DNA of 64,000 bases from Uliginosibacterium aquaticum (GCF_012972705.2 NZ_JABCSC020000003.1:434001-498000), one strand, 5' to 3'; shown: positions 16,114 through 23,689, counted from the first letter of the stretch. Notes: generated by a model from the letters alone, not told the origin. Numbers and translations: made by a program.

Positions 16114-17625
16114 TCAGCGGATCACCCGCCGCCAGTCTTCCTCGAAGTAACGCACGAGTGCCTGGTTGTTGAGGCGGTTGGGCTCGACTTCCGGGCGCGG
16201 CATGTCGGCCGGGAAGCGGAACATGCTCGCCGTCTGCTCCGCGTCCAGCCAGCGCAAGGGCACGCTGTAGGCCTTGGGCGGCTGGTAGCGGCCGTGGCGG
16301 TCGGCCAGCACGAAGCCCCACACGCCGAAGGACGGCACATGTGCCTGATACGGGAAGGTGTGGAAGCCGGCCTCGTCCAGCGTGGTCACCACGCACCAGA
16401 ACGCGTGCGGGGCGAAATAGGGCGAGGTGGATTGCACCACCAGCAGGCCGGTGTCGCTCAGATGGCGGCTGACGAGCCGGTAGAAGGGCTCCGAGTAGAG
16501 CTTGCCGAGGCCGTAGCTGGAGGGGTCCGGCAGATCGATGATGATGGCATCGTAGCTGCCGGGCGCGGTTTCCAGCCACTGGCCGGCATCGGCATTGATC
16601 ACCTGCACGCGCGGATTGGTCAGCGAATGCTGATTCAGCGCGGTGAGGGTGGCCGAGGTGGAGAAAAGCTGGGTCATGGCCGGATCGAGGTCGACCAGGG
16701 TGATGGCTTCCAGGCCCGGATACTTCAGCAGCTCGCGCACCGCTAGGCCATCGCCGCCGCCCAGTACCAGCACGCGCCGGGCGCCGGCCAGGGCGCTCAG
16801 CGCCGGATGCACCAGCGCTTCGTGATAGCGGTGCTCGTCGCGGCTGGAGAACTGCAGGTTGCCGTTGATGTAGAGGCGCAGGTCATCTTTCCACTGGGTC
16901 ACGATCAGGCGCTGGTAGGGCGTGGTCTGGGCATGCACGATCTGGTCGCCGTAGATGCCGCGCTCGCTCCAGCGCGTCACGGCCTCGGCCCCCACGAAGC
17001 CGGCGATCAGGGCCAGCAGCACGATGCTCGCACGCAGGCGCAGCGCGGTGGCCTGGCGCAGCTCGGCGCGGAAGGCCTGCGCCGCCACCAGCGCTACGCC
17101 GGCATTGGCGATACCGAAGAGAAAAGCGGTGCGCGCCAGCCCCAGCTGCGGTGCCAGCACGATCGGGAAGAGCAGGGAGACGACCAGCGCGCCGAGGTAG
17201 TCGAAGGTCAGCACCCGGCTCACGATCTCGGCGAACTCCGCCTTGCGTGCATTCAGCACCCGCATCACCAGCGGGATCTCCATGCCCACCAGCACGCCCA
17301 GCGCGAAGACCAGCGCGTAGAGCACCACCCGGAAAGGCGCGGCGACCCAGGCGAAGATCACGAACAGCAGGGTGGCCGACACGCCGCCGATCAGGCCCAC
17401 CAGCAGCTCGATATCGATGAAGCGCGCGAGCAGGTCTTCATCCTTGATGTATTTCGACAGATGCGAGCCCACGCCCATCGCAAACAGATAGGTGCCGATG
17501 ATCGACGAGAACTGCAGCACCGAATCGCCCAGCAGATAGCTCGCCAGCGCGGCGGCCACCAGTTCGTAGGCGAGGCCGCAGGAGGCAACGATGAAGACCG
17601 ACAGGATCAGCAGGCGATGGGGCAT
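16114..17625 (-). CDS. membrane-anchored spermidine-synthase-like aminopropyltransferase
   Basis: 503 residues. The N-terminal 215 residues contain about seven transmembrane helices; the rest is a spermidine synthase fold with the AdoMet-type motif VLVLGGGDGLAVRELLKYP near 280-300 and the catalytic-type IIDLPDPSSYGLGKLYS. Such fused proteins are often annotated polyamine aminopropyltransferase; whether they transfer aminopropyl groups to polyamines or to another amine is not settled. The gene is divergent from the DUF350 gene and upstream of the FAD oxidase, a neighbourhood that recurs in bacteria with SPFH, DUF4178 and DUF350 proteins. Confidence 0.85.
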   Translation of the reverse strand: MPHRLLILSVFIVASCGLAYELVAAALASYLLGDSVLQFSSIIGTYLFAMGVGSHLSKYIKDEDLLARFIDIELLVGLIGGVSATLLFVIFAWVAAPFRVVLYALVFALGVLVGMEIPLVMRVLNARKAEFAEIVSRVLTFDYLGALVVSLLFPIVLAPQLGLARTAFLFGIANAGVALVAAQAFRAELRQATALRLRASIVLLALIAGFVGAEAVTRWSERGIYGDQIVHAQTTPYQRLIVTQWKDDLRLYINGNLQFSSRDEHRYHEALVHPALSALAGARRVLVLGGGDGLAVRELLKYPGLEAITLVDLDPAMTQLFSTSATLTALNQHSLTNPRVQVINADAGQWLETAPGSYDAIIIDLPDPSSYGLGKLYSEPFYRLVSRHLSDTGLLVVQSTSPYFAPHAFWCVVTTLDEAGFHTFPYQAHVPSFGVWGFVLADRHGRYQPPKAYSVPLRWLDAEQTASMFRFPADMPRPEVEPNRLNNQALVRYFEEDWRRVIR

Positions 17626-17707
17626 CGGGATGGCGGGGAACGCAGTTTTGGTGGCACTATCCGACTGGAATTATGCGGGAAACCAGACTCCCGCCGGAGA
17701 AATGCAC

Positions 17708-18100
17708 ATGCTCATTCAGGCCCTCGGCAACTATGTGTTGCATCTCTTCACTGGCTTCGCGCTGGTGGGCGTCTTCGTGTGGATCTACCTGCGTCTCACG
17801 CCCTACTGCGAGATCAGCCTGATCCGCAAAGGCTGTGTGGCCCCGGCGCTGTCCTTCGGCGGCACCCTGATCGGCTTTTCGCTCACCGTGGCCTCCGGCC
17901 TGCTGCACTTGCCGGATTACCTGCACTTCCTGGCCTGGTCTGCCGCTGCCATGCTGATCCAGCTCGTCGCTTTCCTGCTGTTGCAGCGCGCCCTGCCCGA
18001 GATGAAACGCGCGCTCGAAGACAACAACGTCGCGATGGGTGCCCTGATCGGCGCGGTGGCGCTGTCCATTGGCCTCATCAGCGGCGCCTGCTTGTCCTAG
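17708..18100 (+). CDS. DUF350 family membrane protein
   Basis: 130 residues, four transmembrane helices. DUF350 signatures: YLRLTPYCEISLIRKG (about 27-42) and SFGGTLIGFSLTVASG (about 50-65), with a second half related to the first (NNVAMGALIGAVALSIGLISGACLS). E. coli YjfL belongs to this family. Start chosen at the second ATG (17708), 8 bases after GGAG; the first ATG at 17702 is too close to the ribosome site. The stop codon lies inside the left arm of an inverted repeat. Divergent from the spermidine-synthase-like gene and probably functionally linked to it. Confidence 0.85.
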   Translation: MLIQALGNYVLHLFTGFALVGVFVWIYLRLTPYCEISLIRKGCVAPALSFGGTLIGFSLTVASGLLHLPDYLHFLAWSAAAMLIQLVAFLLLQRALPEMKRALEDNNVAMGALIGAVALSIGLISGACLS

Positions 18101-18219
18101 CAGTCGAAAATAATGGTTCTGGCTGCGTTGCGCCTCCTTGCCGTACTGCTTGTACTGACAGCAAAGGCACGCCTTGCCAGAAGCACTCCGCTGCGCTGCG
18201 TTCCATTTTTGCGACTGCT
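18099..18219. repeat. MITE-like imperfect inverted repeat
   Basis: Outer arms AGCAGTCGAAAATAATGG (18099-18116) and CCATTTTTGCGACTGCT (18203-18219) are inverted copies with two differences. Inner arms TTCTGGC / GCCAGAA and a central GTAC-TGCTT-GTAC continue the symmetry, with an asymmetric insertion in the right arm. No open reading frame inside. It looks like a small non-autonomous element; its left end replaces the last base or two of the DUF350 stop region. Confidence 0.6.
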
Positions 18220-18233
18220 TGGCGTCCGTTGAA

Positions 18234-18728
18234 ATGAGCCCGCTGATCCTGCGCGAACTTGCCGACCACGATCTCGACGCCCTGCTGGGCCTTTACGCCG
18301 AGCTGCATCCGGCCGATGCGCCGCTGCCCGCGCGCAGCGAAGTCGAAGCCATCTGGCAGCAGATGCGGGCGACCTCCGGCCTGCAGCTGCTGGGCGGCTT
18401 TGTGGATGAGGCGCTGGTCGTGAGCTGCACGCTCGTCATCACGCCCAACCTCACGCGTGGCGGGCGGCCCTATGCGCTGATCGAAAACGTCGTTACCACC
18501 GCCAGTCAGCGCCGCAAGGGCTACGCCAAAGCCCTGCTTGAACACGCCAAGGCGTTGGCCTGGCAGGCGCGCTGCTACAAGGTGATGCTGATGACCAGCC
18601 GGCAGGATGTCGCCACCCGAGCCTTCTACGAATCCGCCGGTTTCGATGCGCACACCAAGCAGGCGTACTACGCTGCGGCACCCACGCAGCACGACTTGAA
18701 TCCGTCATTCCCGCCCGCGCGGAAATGA
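18234..18728 (+). CDS. GNAT family N-acetyltransferase
   Basis: 164 residues. GNAT fold with acetyl-CoA binding motif A, NVVTTASQRRKGYAKALLEHA (shortened: Q/R-x-x-G-x-A pattern in SQRRKGYAKALL) near residues 89-105, and a C-terminal ATRAFYESAGFD motif. Length is standard for a single-domain GNAT. The substrate cannot be read from sequence; the polyamine-type neighbours make an amine a reasonable guess only. Start chosen at the ATG giving MSPLILRELADHDLDALL; the frame upstream to 18174 runs into the inverted repeat. It lies 31 bases before the SPFH gene and probably shares its transcript. Confidence 0.87.
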   Translation: MSPLILRELADHDLDALLGLYAELHPADAPLPARSEVEAIWQQMRATSGLQLLGGFVDEALVVSCTLVITPNLTRGGRPYALIENVVTTASQRRKGYAKALLEHAKALAWQARCYKVMLMTSRQDVATRAFYESAGFDAHTKQAYYAAAPTQHDLNPSFPPARK

Positions 18729-18759
18729 CGACCCGAAACGCGACTGACAGGAGAACACC

Positions 18760-19773
18760 ATGGGCCTCACCGATTTCATCAAGAAGCAGTTCATCGACGT
18801 TCTGCAATGGAACGAAGACGGCGACGGCGTGCTCGCCTGGCGCTACCCGATGCAGGATTTCGAAATCCAGTACGGCGCCGCGCTCACCGTGCGCGAATCG
18901 CAGATGGCCGTGTTCGTGAATGAAGGCAAGGTGGCAGACGTGTTCGGCCCCGGCCTCTACAAGCTCACCACCCAGACCTTGCCGGTGCTCACCTACCTGC
19001 AGAACTGGGACAAGCTCTTCGAATCCCCCTTCAAGAGCGACGTCTACTTCTTCTCCACGCGCCTGCAGATCGGCCGCAAGTGGGGCACCCAGCAGCCGGT
19101 CACGATCCGCGACAAGGATTTCGGCATGGTGCGCCTGCGTGCCTTCGGCATCTATTCCTACAAGCTCGCCGACCCGAAGAAGTTCTTCACCGAACTCTCC
19201 GGCACGCGAGACACCTACACGGTTGAAGACATCGAGCAGCAATTGCGCAACCTCGTCGTCGCCAACATGACCGGCCTGTTCGGTTCGAGTGAATTGCCCT
19301 TCCTCGACATGGCCGCCAACCAGATGTTGCTCTCCGAAAAACTGAAAGAGAGCATGACGCCGGTGTTCGAGCAATACGGCCTGGCGCTGGACAACTTCGC
19401 CGTCGAAAACGTCTCCCTGCCTGAAGAGCTCCAGAAGGCCATCGACACCCGCATCTCGATGGGCATGATGGGCGACATGAGCAAGTTCACCCAGTACCAG
19501 ATGGCCAGCGCCATCCCGCTCGCCGCACAGAACGAAGGCGGCCTTGCCGGCATGGGCGCCGGCGTCGGCGTAGGTCTCGGCATGGGCCAGATGATGGCGG
19601 GCACCATGGCCCAGACCATGGCCGGCGTCGCTCAGCCTGCTGCTGCCGCGCCTGCTGCTGAAGACCCGACCGCCAAGCTCGCCAAGCTGAAGGCCCTGCT
19701 CGATCAGAACCTGATCACGCAGGCGGATTACGACACGGCGAAGGCGGAAGTGCTGAAGAAGATGCTGGGGTGA
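18760..19773 (+). CDS. SPFH-domain (YdjI-type) protein with C-terminal SHOCT module
   Basis: 337 residues. The N-terminal 220 residues are an SPFH/virion-core-like domain (QWNEDGDGVLAWRYPM, AVFVNEGKVADVFGPGLYKL, and the LPEELQKAIDTRISMGMMGD helix). A Gly/Met/Ala-rich linker (about 250-295) leads to a SHOCT motif (LAKLKALLDQNLITQADYDTAKAEVLKKML, split over the last 30 residues). No signal peptide or TM helix. B. subtilis YdjI is of this type and is linked to PspA-type membrane-stress proteins and zinc-ribbon partners. Ribosome site CAGGAGAAC before the ATG. Probably cytoplasmic, membrane-associated. Confidence 0.9.
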   Translation: MGLTDFIKKQFIDVLQWNEDGDGVLAWRYPMQDFEIQYGAALTVRESQMAVFVNEGKVADVFGPGLYKLTTQTLPVLTYLQNWDKLFESPFKSDVYFFSTRLQIGRKWGTQQPVTIRDKDFGMVRLRAFGIYSYKLADPKKFFTELSGTRDTYTVEDIEQQLRNLVVANMTGLFGSSELPFLDMAANQMLLSEKLKESMTPVFEQYGLALDNFAVENVSLPEELQKAIDTRISMGMMGDMSKFTQYQMASAIPLAAQNEGGLAGMGAGVGVGLGMGQMMAGTMAQTMAGVAQPAAAAPAAEDPTAKLAKLKALLDQNLITQADYDTAKAEVLKKMLG

Positions 19774-19873
19774 GTTTATGGGTTAGCTGCGCTTAGCTCG
19801 CAAGCGAGCAGGGTTCAAAGCACGTGCTGGTTAATAATTGTGCCGAAGCGATCACTAGGCTTGGAATTAATTG

Positions 19874-20515
19874 ATGAAAAAGCATAGGCGGGATATTTTA
19901 AAGGCAGGCGTGAGTGCAATGGTTATGTCGTCAATTTCTGGGTGTGTGACGTATGCACTTTGGGATGATGACAAATATAACTTCTTGGAGAACGAAAATT
20001 TTTCAAGTATCCATGCAACGGAAGACTGGTCGAAAATAATCGTTCTTGGGGAAAGTCGTCACTATATTTTCGACGTTCCGGCGGAGCTTGCCCGTACGTT
20101 GAATTCCACTTATTACCCCTATGTTTTTGCGGAGTTTGGGGTGTTTAATATCCAGGAAGGCGGAGTTCTGAATGGTTCATTGACAATTCAACTTGTTGGG
20201 AATGCACCGGAAAAAGAGCGGGTTAAGGCTCAAGAGGATGGATTCATAAATTTCCGTCAGTATTTTGATCTTAAGGGTCTGGCCTATGATTCGGGACCAA
20301 GTTCAAAAGCGATGCGCTCTTTTCAACGCACTCAGGGTTTAAATAGGACGTACTCAGTTGGTGTGTATGCAGAACCATCGAAAACAGCTAAAACTCTAGG
20401 TGTAATTGGAAAGCTGGCTCTGACACCAATTACAGTAGCTGTCGATGGTTCCTTGATTCTTGTGACAGCGCCTGTAAGCATTCCTGTTTTGATCATACTG
20501 TCTAAAGTTATTTAA
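19874..20515 (+). CDS. AT-rich lipoprotein of unknown function
   Basis: 213 residues from the ATG (a TTG lies just before it). Basic N-terminus with a Tat-like HRRDILKAG, hydrophobic stretch and lipobox SISG-Cys24, then a soluble domain with IIVLGESRHYIFDVP near 53-67 and a C-terminal hydrophobic region (about 175-210) that may be membrane-embedded. No known family was recognised with confidence. Base composition is strikingly AT-rich against its GC-rich neighbours and codon choice is different, so it was probably acquired recently. It is flanked downstream by a poly-G tract and palindromic repeats. Confidence 0.75.
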   Translation: MKKHRRDILKAGVSAMVMSSISGCVTYALWDDDKYNFLENENFSSIHATEDWSKIIVLGESRHYIFDVPAELARTLNSTYYPYVFAEFGVFNIQEGGVLNGSLTIQLVGNAPEKERVKAQEDGFINFRQYFDLKGLAYDSGPSSKAMRSFQRTQGLNRTYSVGVYAEPSKTAKTLGVIGKLALTPITVAVDGSLILVTAPVSIPVLIILSKVI

Positions 20516-20569
20516 TCGTGTGAATGAAGCGCTGCGTATTGCACACTCTGCCACTGCATGCCCCGATCC

Positions 20570-20582
20570 GGGGGGGGGGGGG
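20570..20582 (+). repeat. 13-base poly-G tract
   Basis: An uninterrupted run of 13 G's, 55 bases after the lipoprotein stop. Such tracts slip during replication and may also be a sequencing trouble spot. It is not inside a recognised gene. Confidence 0.9.
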
Positions 20583-20771
20583 TCTCTGCCCCACGCCAAG
20601 GCCGTAACCGGAGTGAGGGTCGGATAAGCTGAGGGCGACATCCGACGATTGCGTTGGGCAACAAATGTGTCGGAAGGCGCTTCGTTTTTCCGACCTGCCA
20701 ATCTGAAAGATGTACAAAACCGCTGACCTCGCCTGCGGGGCTGAAGTCCGCCGCGCATGGCGCACCCGTAG

Positions 20772-20829
20772 GGTGCGGTGAACACCGCACCGCATGCGTT
20801 GATCGGAGTGGCGGAGTTGGCACTCCGCC
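20772..20829. repeat. pair of palindromic repeat units
   Basis: First unit: GGTGCGGTG-AA-CACCGCACC (20772-20791), preceded by CGTAG. Second unit: GGCGGAGT-TGGC-ACTCCGCC (20810-20829), followed by CTACG. The second recurs with a different loop at 36012-36031. They resemble dispersed REP-like units. The gene-free stretch 20516-20911 contains these, the poly-G tract and nothing else that I can recognise. Confidence 0.7.
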
Positions 20830-20911
20830 CTACGCCAGCTACGCCAGCGAGTAGCCCGGATTCCGCGCCGCGCAGGATTTGCCCTGCAAGCTGACCCGCT
20901 CTGTTTCCGCC

Positions 20912-21238
20912 TCAGCAGCATTCCTGTTCGATGCGGTCGAGCAGGGCGAGGGCTTCGGGGTCGGCCTTGTCTTCGAAGAGTTCGCGGATCTGGTTCAGAT
21001 TGCTGTGGACCAGGAACAGGTCGTCCGGGCGCGGGCCGCTGCCGCCTTCGGCTTTCTTCTTGAAATACTCCCAGAAGGCGTTGCTGTGCGCGGGGTCGTC
21101 GATGTAGCGGCGGATATGGCGCATCAGTTCGGCGGCTTTGGCGTCGCAATCGAGGCCGACAAAGCTGACATAGCGTTCGGGCTTGGTTTCCTTTTTGCCG
21201 GCTTCGGCAGCGGGCGGGTTCTGGCAGGGGCAGCTCAT
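20912..21238 (-). CDS. cowN: CowN, CO-tolerance protein for nitrogen fixation
   Basis: 108 residues. After a Cys/Lys-containing N-terminus unlike other CowN proteins (MSCPCQNPP...), the CowN pattern is clear: ERYVSFVGLDCDAKA (22-36), IDDPAHSNAFWEYF, PRPDDLFLVHSNLNQIRELFED and the ending ALALLDRIEQECC. CowN lets Rhodospirillum rubrum and other diazotrophs fix nitrogen in the presence of carbon monoxide by protecting nitrogenase. It lies downstream of a CooA-like CO sensor gene, with a perfect CooA-type operator 60 bases upstream of the ATG. A GTG three codons upstream is an alternative start. Confidence 0.9.
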   Translation of the reverse strand: MSCPCQNPPAAEAGKKETKPERYVSFVGLDCDAKAAELMRHIRRYIDDPAHSNAFWEYFKKKAEGGSGPRPDDLFLVHSNLNQIRELFEDKADPEALALLDRIEQECC

Positions 21239-21270
21239 GGTGATCACAGGCAGGAGATGAGGAAGGCCTC

Positions 21271-21276
21271 ATCCTA
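21271..21276 (-). promoter_or_regulatory. -10 element of predicted cowN promoter
   Basis: TAGGAT on the minus strand, 4 of 6 matches to TATAAT. With the start predicted at 21264, the CooA-type palindrome is centred at -41.5, exactly where class II CRP-family activators bind. No -35 is expected at such promoters. Confidence 0.5.
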
Positions 21277-21297
21277 GCCAGCCGTGCGGCGCGGCAT

Positions 21298-21313
21298 TGT
21301 CGGCTAGCCGACA
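21298..21313. promoter_or_regulatory. CooA-type operator (perfect 16-bp palindrome)
   Basis: TGTCG-GCTAGC-CGACA, a perfect inverted repeat with the half-site spacing of CooA sites described in Rhodospirillum rubrum (TGTCA/G-N6-CGACA). It overlaps the last codons and TAG stop of cooA and lies upstream of cowN. Confidence 0.8.
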
Positions 21314-21984
21314 GTTCCGCTGGTGCGCCCTTCTTCCCCTTCCTGCCAGCGCAGCAGGGCGTCGGGCTGGAGCACGACGAACTGGCGGCGGGCCGGCCGA
21401 GTGAGGATGGCTTCGCGTTCGAGACGTTTGAACAGGCTGGACACGGTCTGGCGCGTACAACCCAGCAGCAGGGCGATCTCACCGGCCGAGAGATCCAGCC
21501 CGAAGCGCATCCCTGGGGCGGTTGCGACGCCTTGCTGGCGGGCCGAGACGAGCAGGAAGCGGGCGAGGCGGCCGGCCACATCGCGGAAGGCGAGGTCTTC
21601 GATGAGGGCGATGCTGTTGTCGAGGATGCGCCCCAGCACCGGCATCACCAGGGCCAGCATGCCCGGCTGATGGGCCATGCTGCGGGCAAAGTCGGCGGTG
21701 GGCATGGAGAGTACGCAGCAGGCGCTGTCGCAGCGCAGATAGGCGCGGGTGTGGGTGCTGAAGAGCTCACCGGCGCTAAGGTAGGCGAGGGTCAGCTCCT
21801 TGTCTTCGCTGGCCACGAATACGCGGATGCGGCCTTCGCGCAGCAGCAGGATGCGGTCCTTGGGCGATCCAGGCGTGCTGAGCAGGTAGCCTGGCGGCAA
21901 CTGCTGGCTGCTGAAGCGTGCCAGCAGTTCCGGGGGCAGGCCGGGGCGGGCAGGGGCAGCTGACCTGGTTGGAGGCGCGGACAT
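21304..21984 (-). CDS. cooA: CooA-like CO-sensing transcription activator (CRP/FNR family)
   Basis: 226 residues. N-terminal effector domain (about 20-125), long dimerisation helix, and C-terminal helix-turn-helix with GCTRQTVSSLFKRLERE (about 180-197). It aligns by eye along its length with R. rubrum CooA: GRIRVF, YLSAGELFSTH (CooA: YLTSGDMFCMH) and IEDLAFRDVAGRLARF (CooA: IEDLMFHDIKQRIAGF). His78 matches the heme ligand His77; the redox-switch Cys75 is replaced by Ser76, as is known for some CooA homologues. Its stop codon lies within a perfect CooA-type operator and cowN follows, which supports a CO-sensing role over a generic CRP/FNR call. Confidence 0.8.
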   Translation of the reverse strand: MSAPPTRSAAPARPGLPPELLARFSSQQLPPGYLLSTPGSPKDRILLLREGRIRVFVASEDKELTLAYLSAGELFSTHTRAYLRCDSACCVLSMPTADFARSMAHQPGMLALVMPVLGRILDNSIALIEDLAFRDVAGRLARFLLVSARQQGVATAPGMRFGLDLSAGEIALLLGCTRQTVSSLFKRLEREAILTRPARRQFVVLQPDALLRWQEGEEGRTSGTVG

Positions 21985-22197
21985 GGGGGCGAGAAGCAGG
22001 CTGGAACAAGGCTTTCAGCCTCGCAAGGAACATGCCTTGCGGCCGCCGCCATCCGCACAAACCCCTGTTGTGCCCGCACCACGCCGCCGGCAGGGCGCAG
22101 ATTGACGGCGAAAAACAAGCGGGACTTTGCTGCAGCGGGCGTGTAGGGTGTCGCGAAGCGTGGGGCATCCGTTCCGCGCTGCAACCCGGAAACCTCC

Positions 22198-22620
22198 ATG
22201 AATCCTGCCAGCCCCCAGATGACCGAAGCGCAATTGCTTGCCGCACCGGCGGATGAATACATGTCGCCGGCCCAGCTGGCCTTTTTTCGCGCCCGCCTGG
22301 TGGCTGAACGTGATCTGTTGTTGAGCTCGGCGCATGAAACCACCGAGCACCTGCAGGATTTCGTGGCGACGCCGGACCCGGCTGACCGCGCTTCGCAGGA
22401 AGAGGATCACACCCTGGAGCTGCGCGTGCGCGATCGCGAACGCAAGATGCTGCACAAAATCGATCAGGCTATCGAGCGCATCGACCAGGGTGAATACGGC
22501 TGGTGCGAGGAGAGTGGCGAGCCGATCGGCATCGCCCGCCTGCTGGCCCGCCCGACCGCGAGCTACAGTGTGGAAGCGCAGGAGCGCCACGAAATCCGCC
22601 GCAAGATGAAGGGCGGCTGA
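22198..22620 (+). CDS. dksA: DksA-type RNA polymerase-binding factor, single-cysteine form
   Basis: 140 residues. Coiled-coil arms around the conserved DPADRASQEEDHTLELRVRDRERK tip (Asp-Pro-Ala-Asp-Arg-Ala near 60), then IDQAIERIDQGEYGWCEESGEPIGIARLLARPTA and a C-terminal helix. DksA binds the secondary channel of RNA polymerase and works with ppGpp on rRNA and amino-acid promoters. The zinc finger is degenerate: one Cys remains (GWCEESGE) where E. coli DksA has four, so zinc binding is probably lost, as in other cysteine-poor DksA proteins. Monocistronic, followed by a palindrome. Confidence 0.92.
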   Translation: MNPASPQMTEAQLLAAPADEYMSPAQLAFFRARLVAERDLLLSSAHETTEHLQDFVATPDPADRASQEEDHTLELRVRDRERKMLHKIDQAIERIDQGEYGWCEESGEPIGIARLLARPTASYSVEAQERHEIRRKMKGG

Positions 22621-22645
22621 GCTTCAGCTCACTGCCTCTGAGGAA

Positions 22646-22663
22646 GCCGGGCTGCAGCCCGGC
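22646..22663. repeat. 18-bp palindrome downstream of dksA
   Basis: GCCGGGCTGCAGCCCGGC is a perfect palindrome, followed at 22681-22697 by a second inverted repeat CCGGCGC-TTG-GCGCCGG. No T-run. Located between converging genes, so probably a transcription-end structure or a repeat unit. Confidence 0.6.
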
Positions 22664-22714
22664 GTGGGGCTGAAATCGCACCGGCGCTTGGCGCCGGAAT
22701 GCGCCATGGCCCCT

Positions 22715-23644
22715 CTATTTTCCGGGCCGTCTGGCGGCGGCCGGTTTGGCGCACAGGCCGGTCTTTGGATCCCAGGGGTTGAACCAGACTTCCTTGCGCT
22801 GCAAGGGGGTGCCCGGTGTGAGCAATGGGTTCTCGATGCGGAATACGCGGCGCTGGCAGAAGTTGGTGCGCCGGATCATTTCCTCGTGGTATTCCATCAG
22901 CATCCTCTGGAGGCTGCCGTCGGCAACCATCATTTCCATGCCTTCCCGCAGGCGCTGATGCAGGCGCGGTGTTTTCGGCGAGACGAAGATGTAGGTGGGC
23001 AGCGGAAACTCGATGAGCATGCTGTTCTCGATCGCCAGATCGGGGTTGTCGGCGCTGCGCGCATCGAATTCGACGAAGACTTCGTTCATGCCACGTGGGA
23101 AGTAGTCGAAACGCCCGGCCATCAGCATCTTCAGCAGCGGGTCGAAGCTTTCGCCGGTGACCAGGTTGAATCCATTGGCTTCCATGATCTTGCGCGAGGA
23201 CCAGGCGGCGCCTACGCCTACCGGCAGGGCCTTGAGGTCGGCCAGCTTGCGCACGGCGGCGATGCGTGCCTGGGCATTACGGTGGGTGAGCGAGATGCGG
23301 TAGTTGGAGAGGCCCATGTCCACCGGAATCCAGATCGGCAGTAACTGCTCTTCCCAGCTGGGCTGGCTGGCGATCACGGTGGTGTTGAACTGCTCGCCGC
23401 TGAGCATTTCGAGGAGCATGCGTTCGCGGGCAAGGGTGCCGCCGATCCACTCGATGCGGTAAGGGCCGTATTTTTGACGGGTGCGGCGCATGGCTTCGGC
23501 CAGGACCCGATCGGTATATTCGAGGCGCTGGCCAACGCCCATGGTGGGGCGGTTGCGGATCAGCACATCCTCGGCCTGTGCGGGCAGGCCGCCCAGCACC
23601 AGGCTCAGGCCGAGCCAGCAGATCAGTGTTTTCATGCTTCGCAT
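22715..23644 (-). CDS. periplasmic binding protein-like (SBP3-type) protein
   Basis: 309 residues. Signal peptide (about 1-24, ending AQA) and a two-lobed binding-protein domain with features of family 3 solute-binding proteins (LADLKALPVGVGAAWSSRKIMEANG, GRFDYFPRGMNEVFVEF, and a LHQRLREGMEMMVADGSLQRM helix). There is no transporter permease or ATPase nearby. Instead it lies 45 bases downstream of a histidine kinase gene on the same strand, so it probably senses a small ligand for that kinase. Excellent ribosome site CAGGAGG before ATG. Ligand unknown. Confidence 0.78.
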   Translation of the reverse strand: MRSMKTLICWLGLSLVLGGLPAQAEDVLIRNRPTMGVGQRLEYTDRVLAEAMRRTRQKYGPYRIEWIGGTLARERMLLEMLSGEQFNTTVIASQPSWEEQLLPIWIPVDMGLSNYRISLTHRNAQARIAAVRKLADLKALPVGVGAAWSSRKIMEANGFNLVTGESFDPLLKMLMAGRFDYFPRGMNEVFVEFDARSADNPDLAIENSMLIEFPLPTYIFVSPKTPRLHQRLREGMEMMVADGSLQRMLMEYHEEMIRRTNFCQRRVFRIENPLLTPGTPLQRKEVWFNPWDPKTGLCAKPAAARRPGK

Positions 23645-23689
23645 GGCGGCCTCCTGAGCTTTTTTTTCCGCATAGACACGTGTCTGCCC

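Noticed and set aside
20508-21581. Long minus-strand frame over cowN and the repeat region
   Set aside because: Crosses the poly-G tract and the cooA/cowN genes in another frame; Arg/Pro/Ser-rich shadow.
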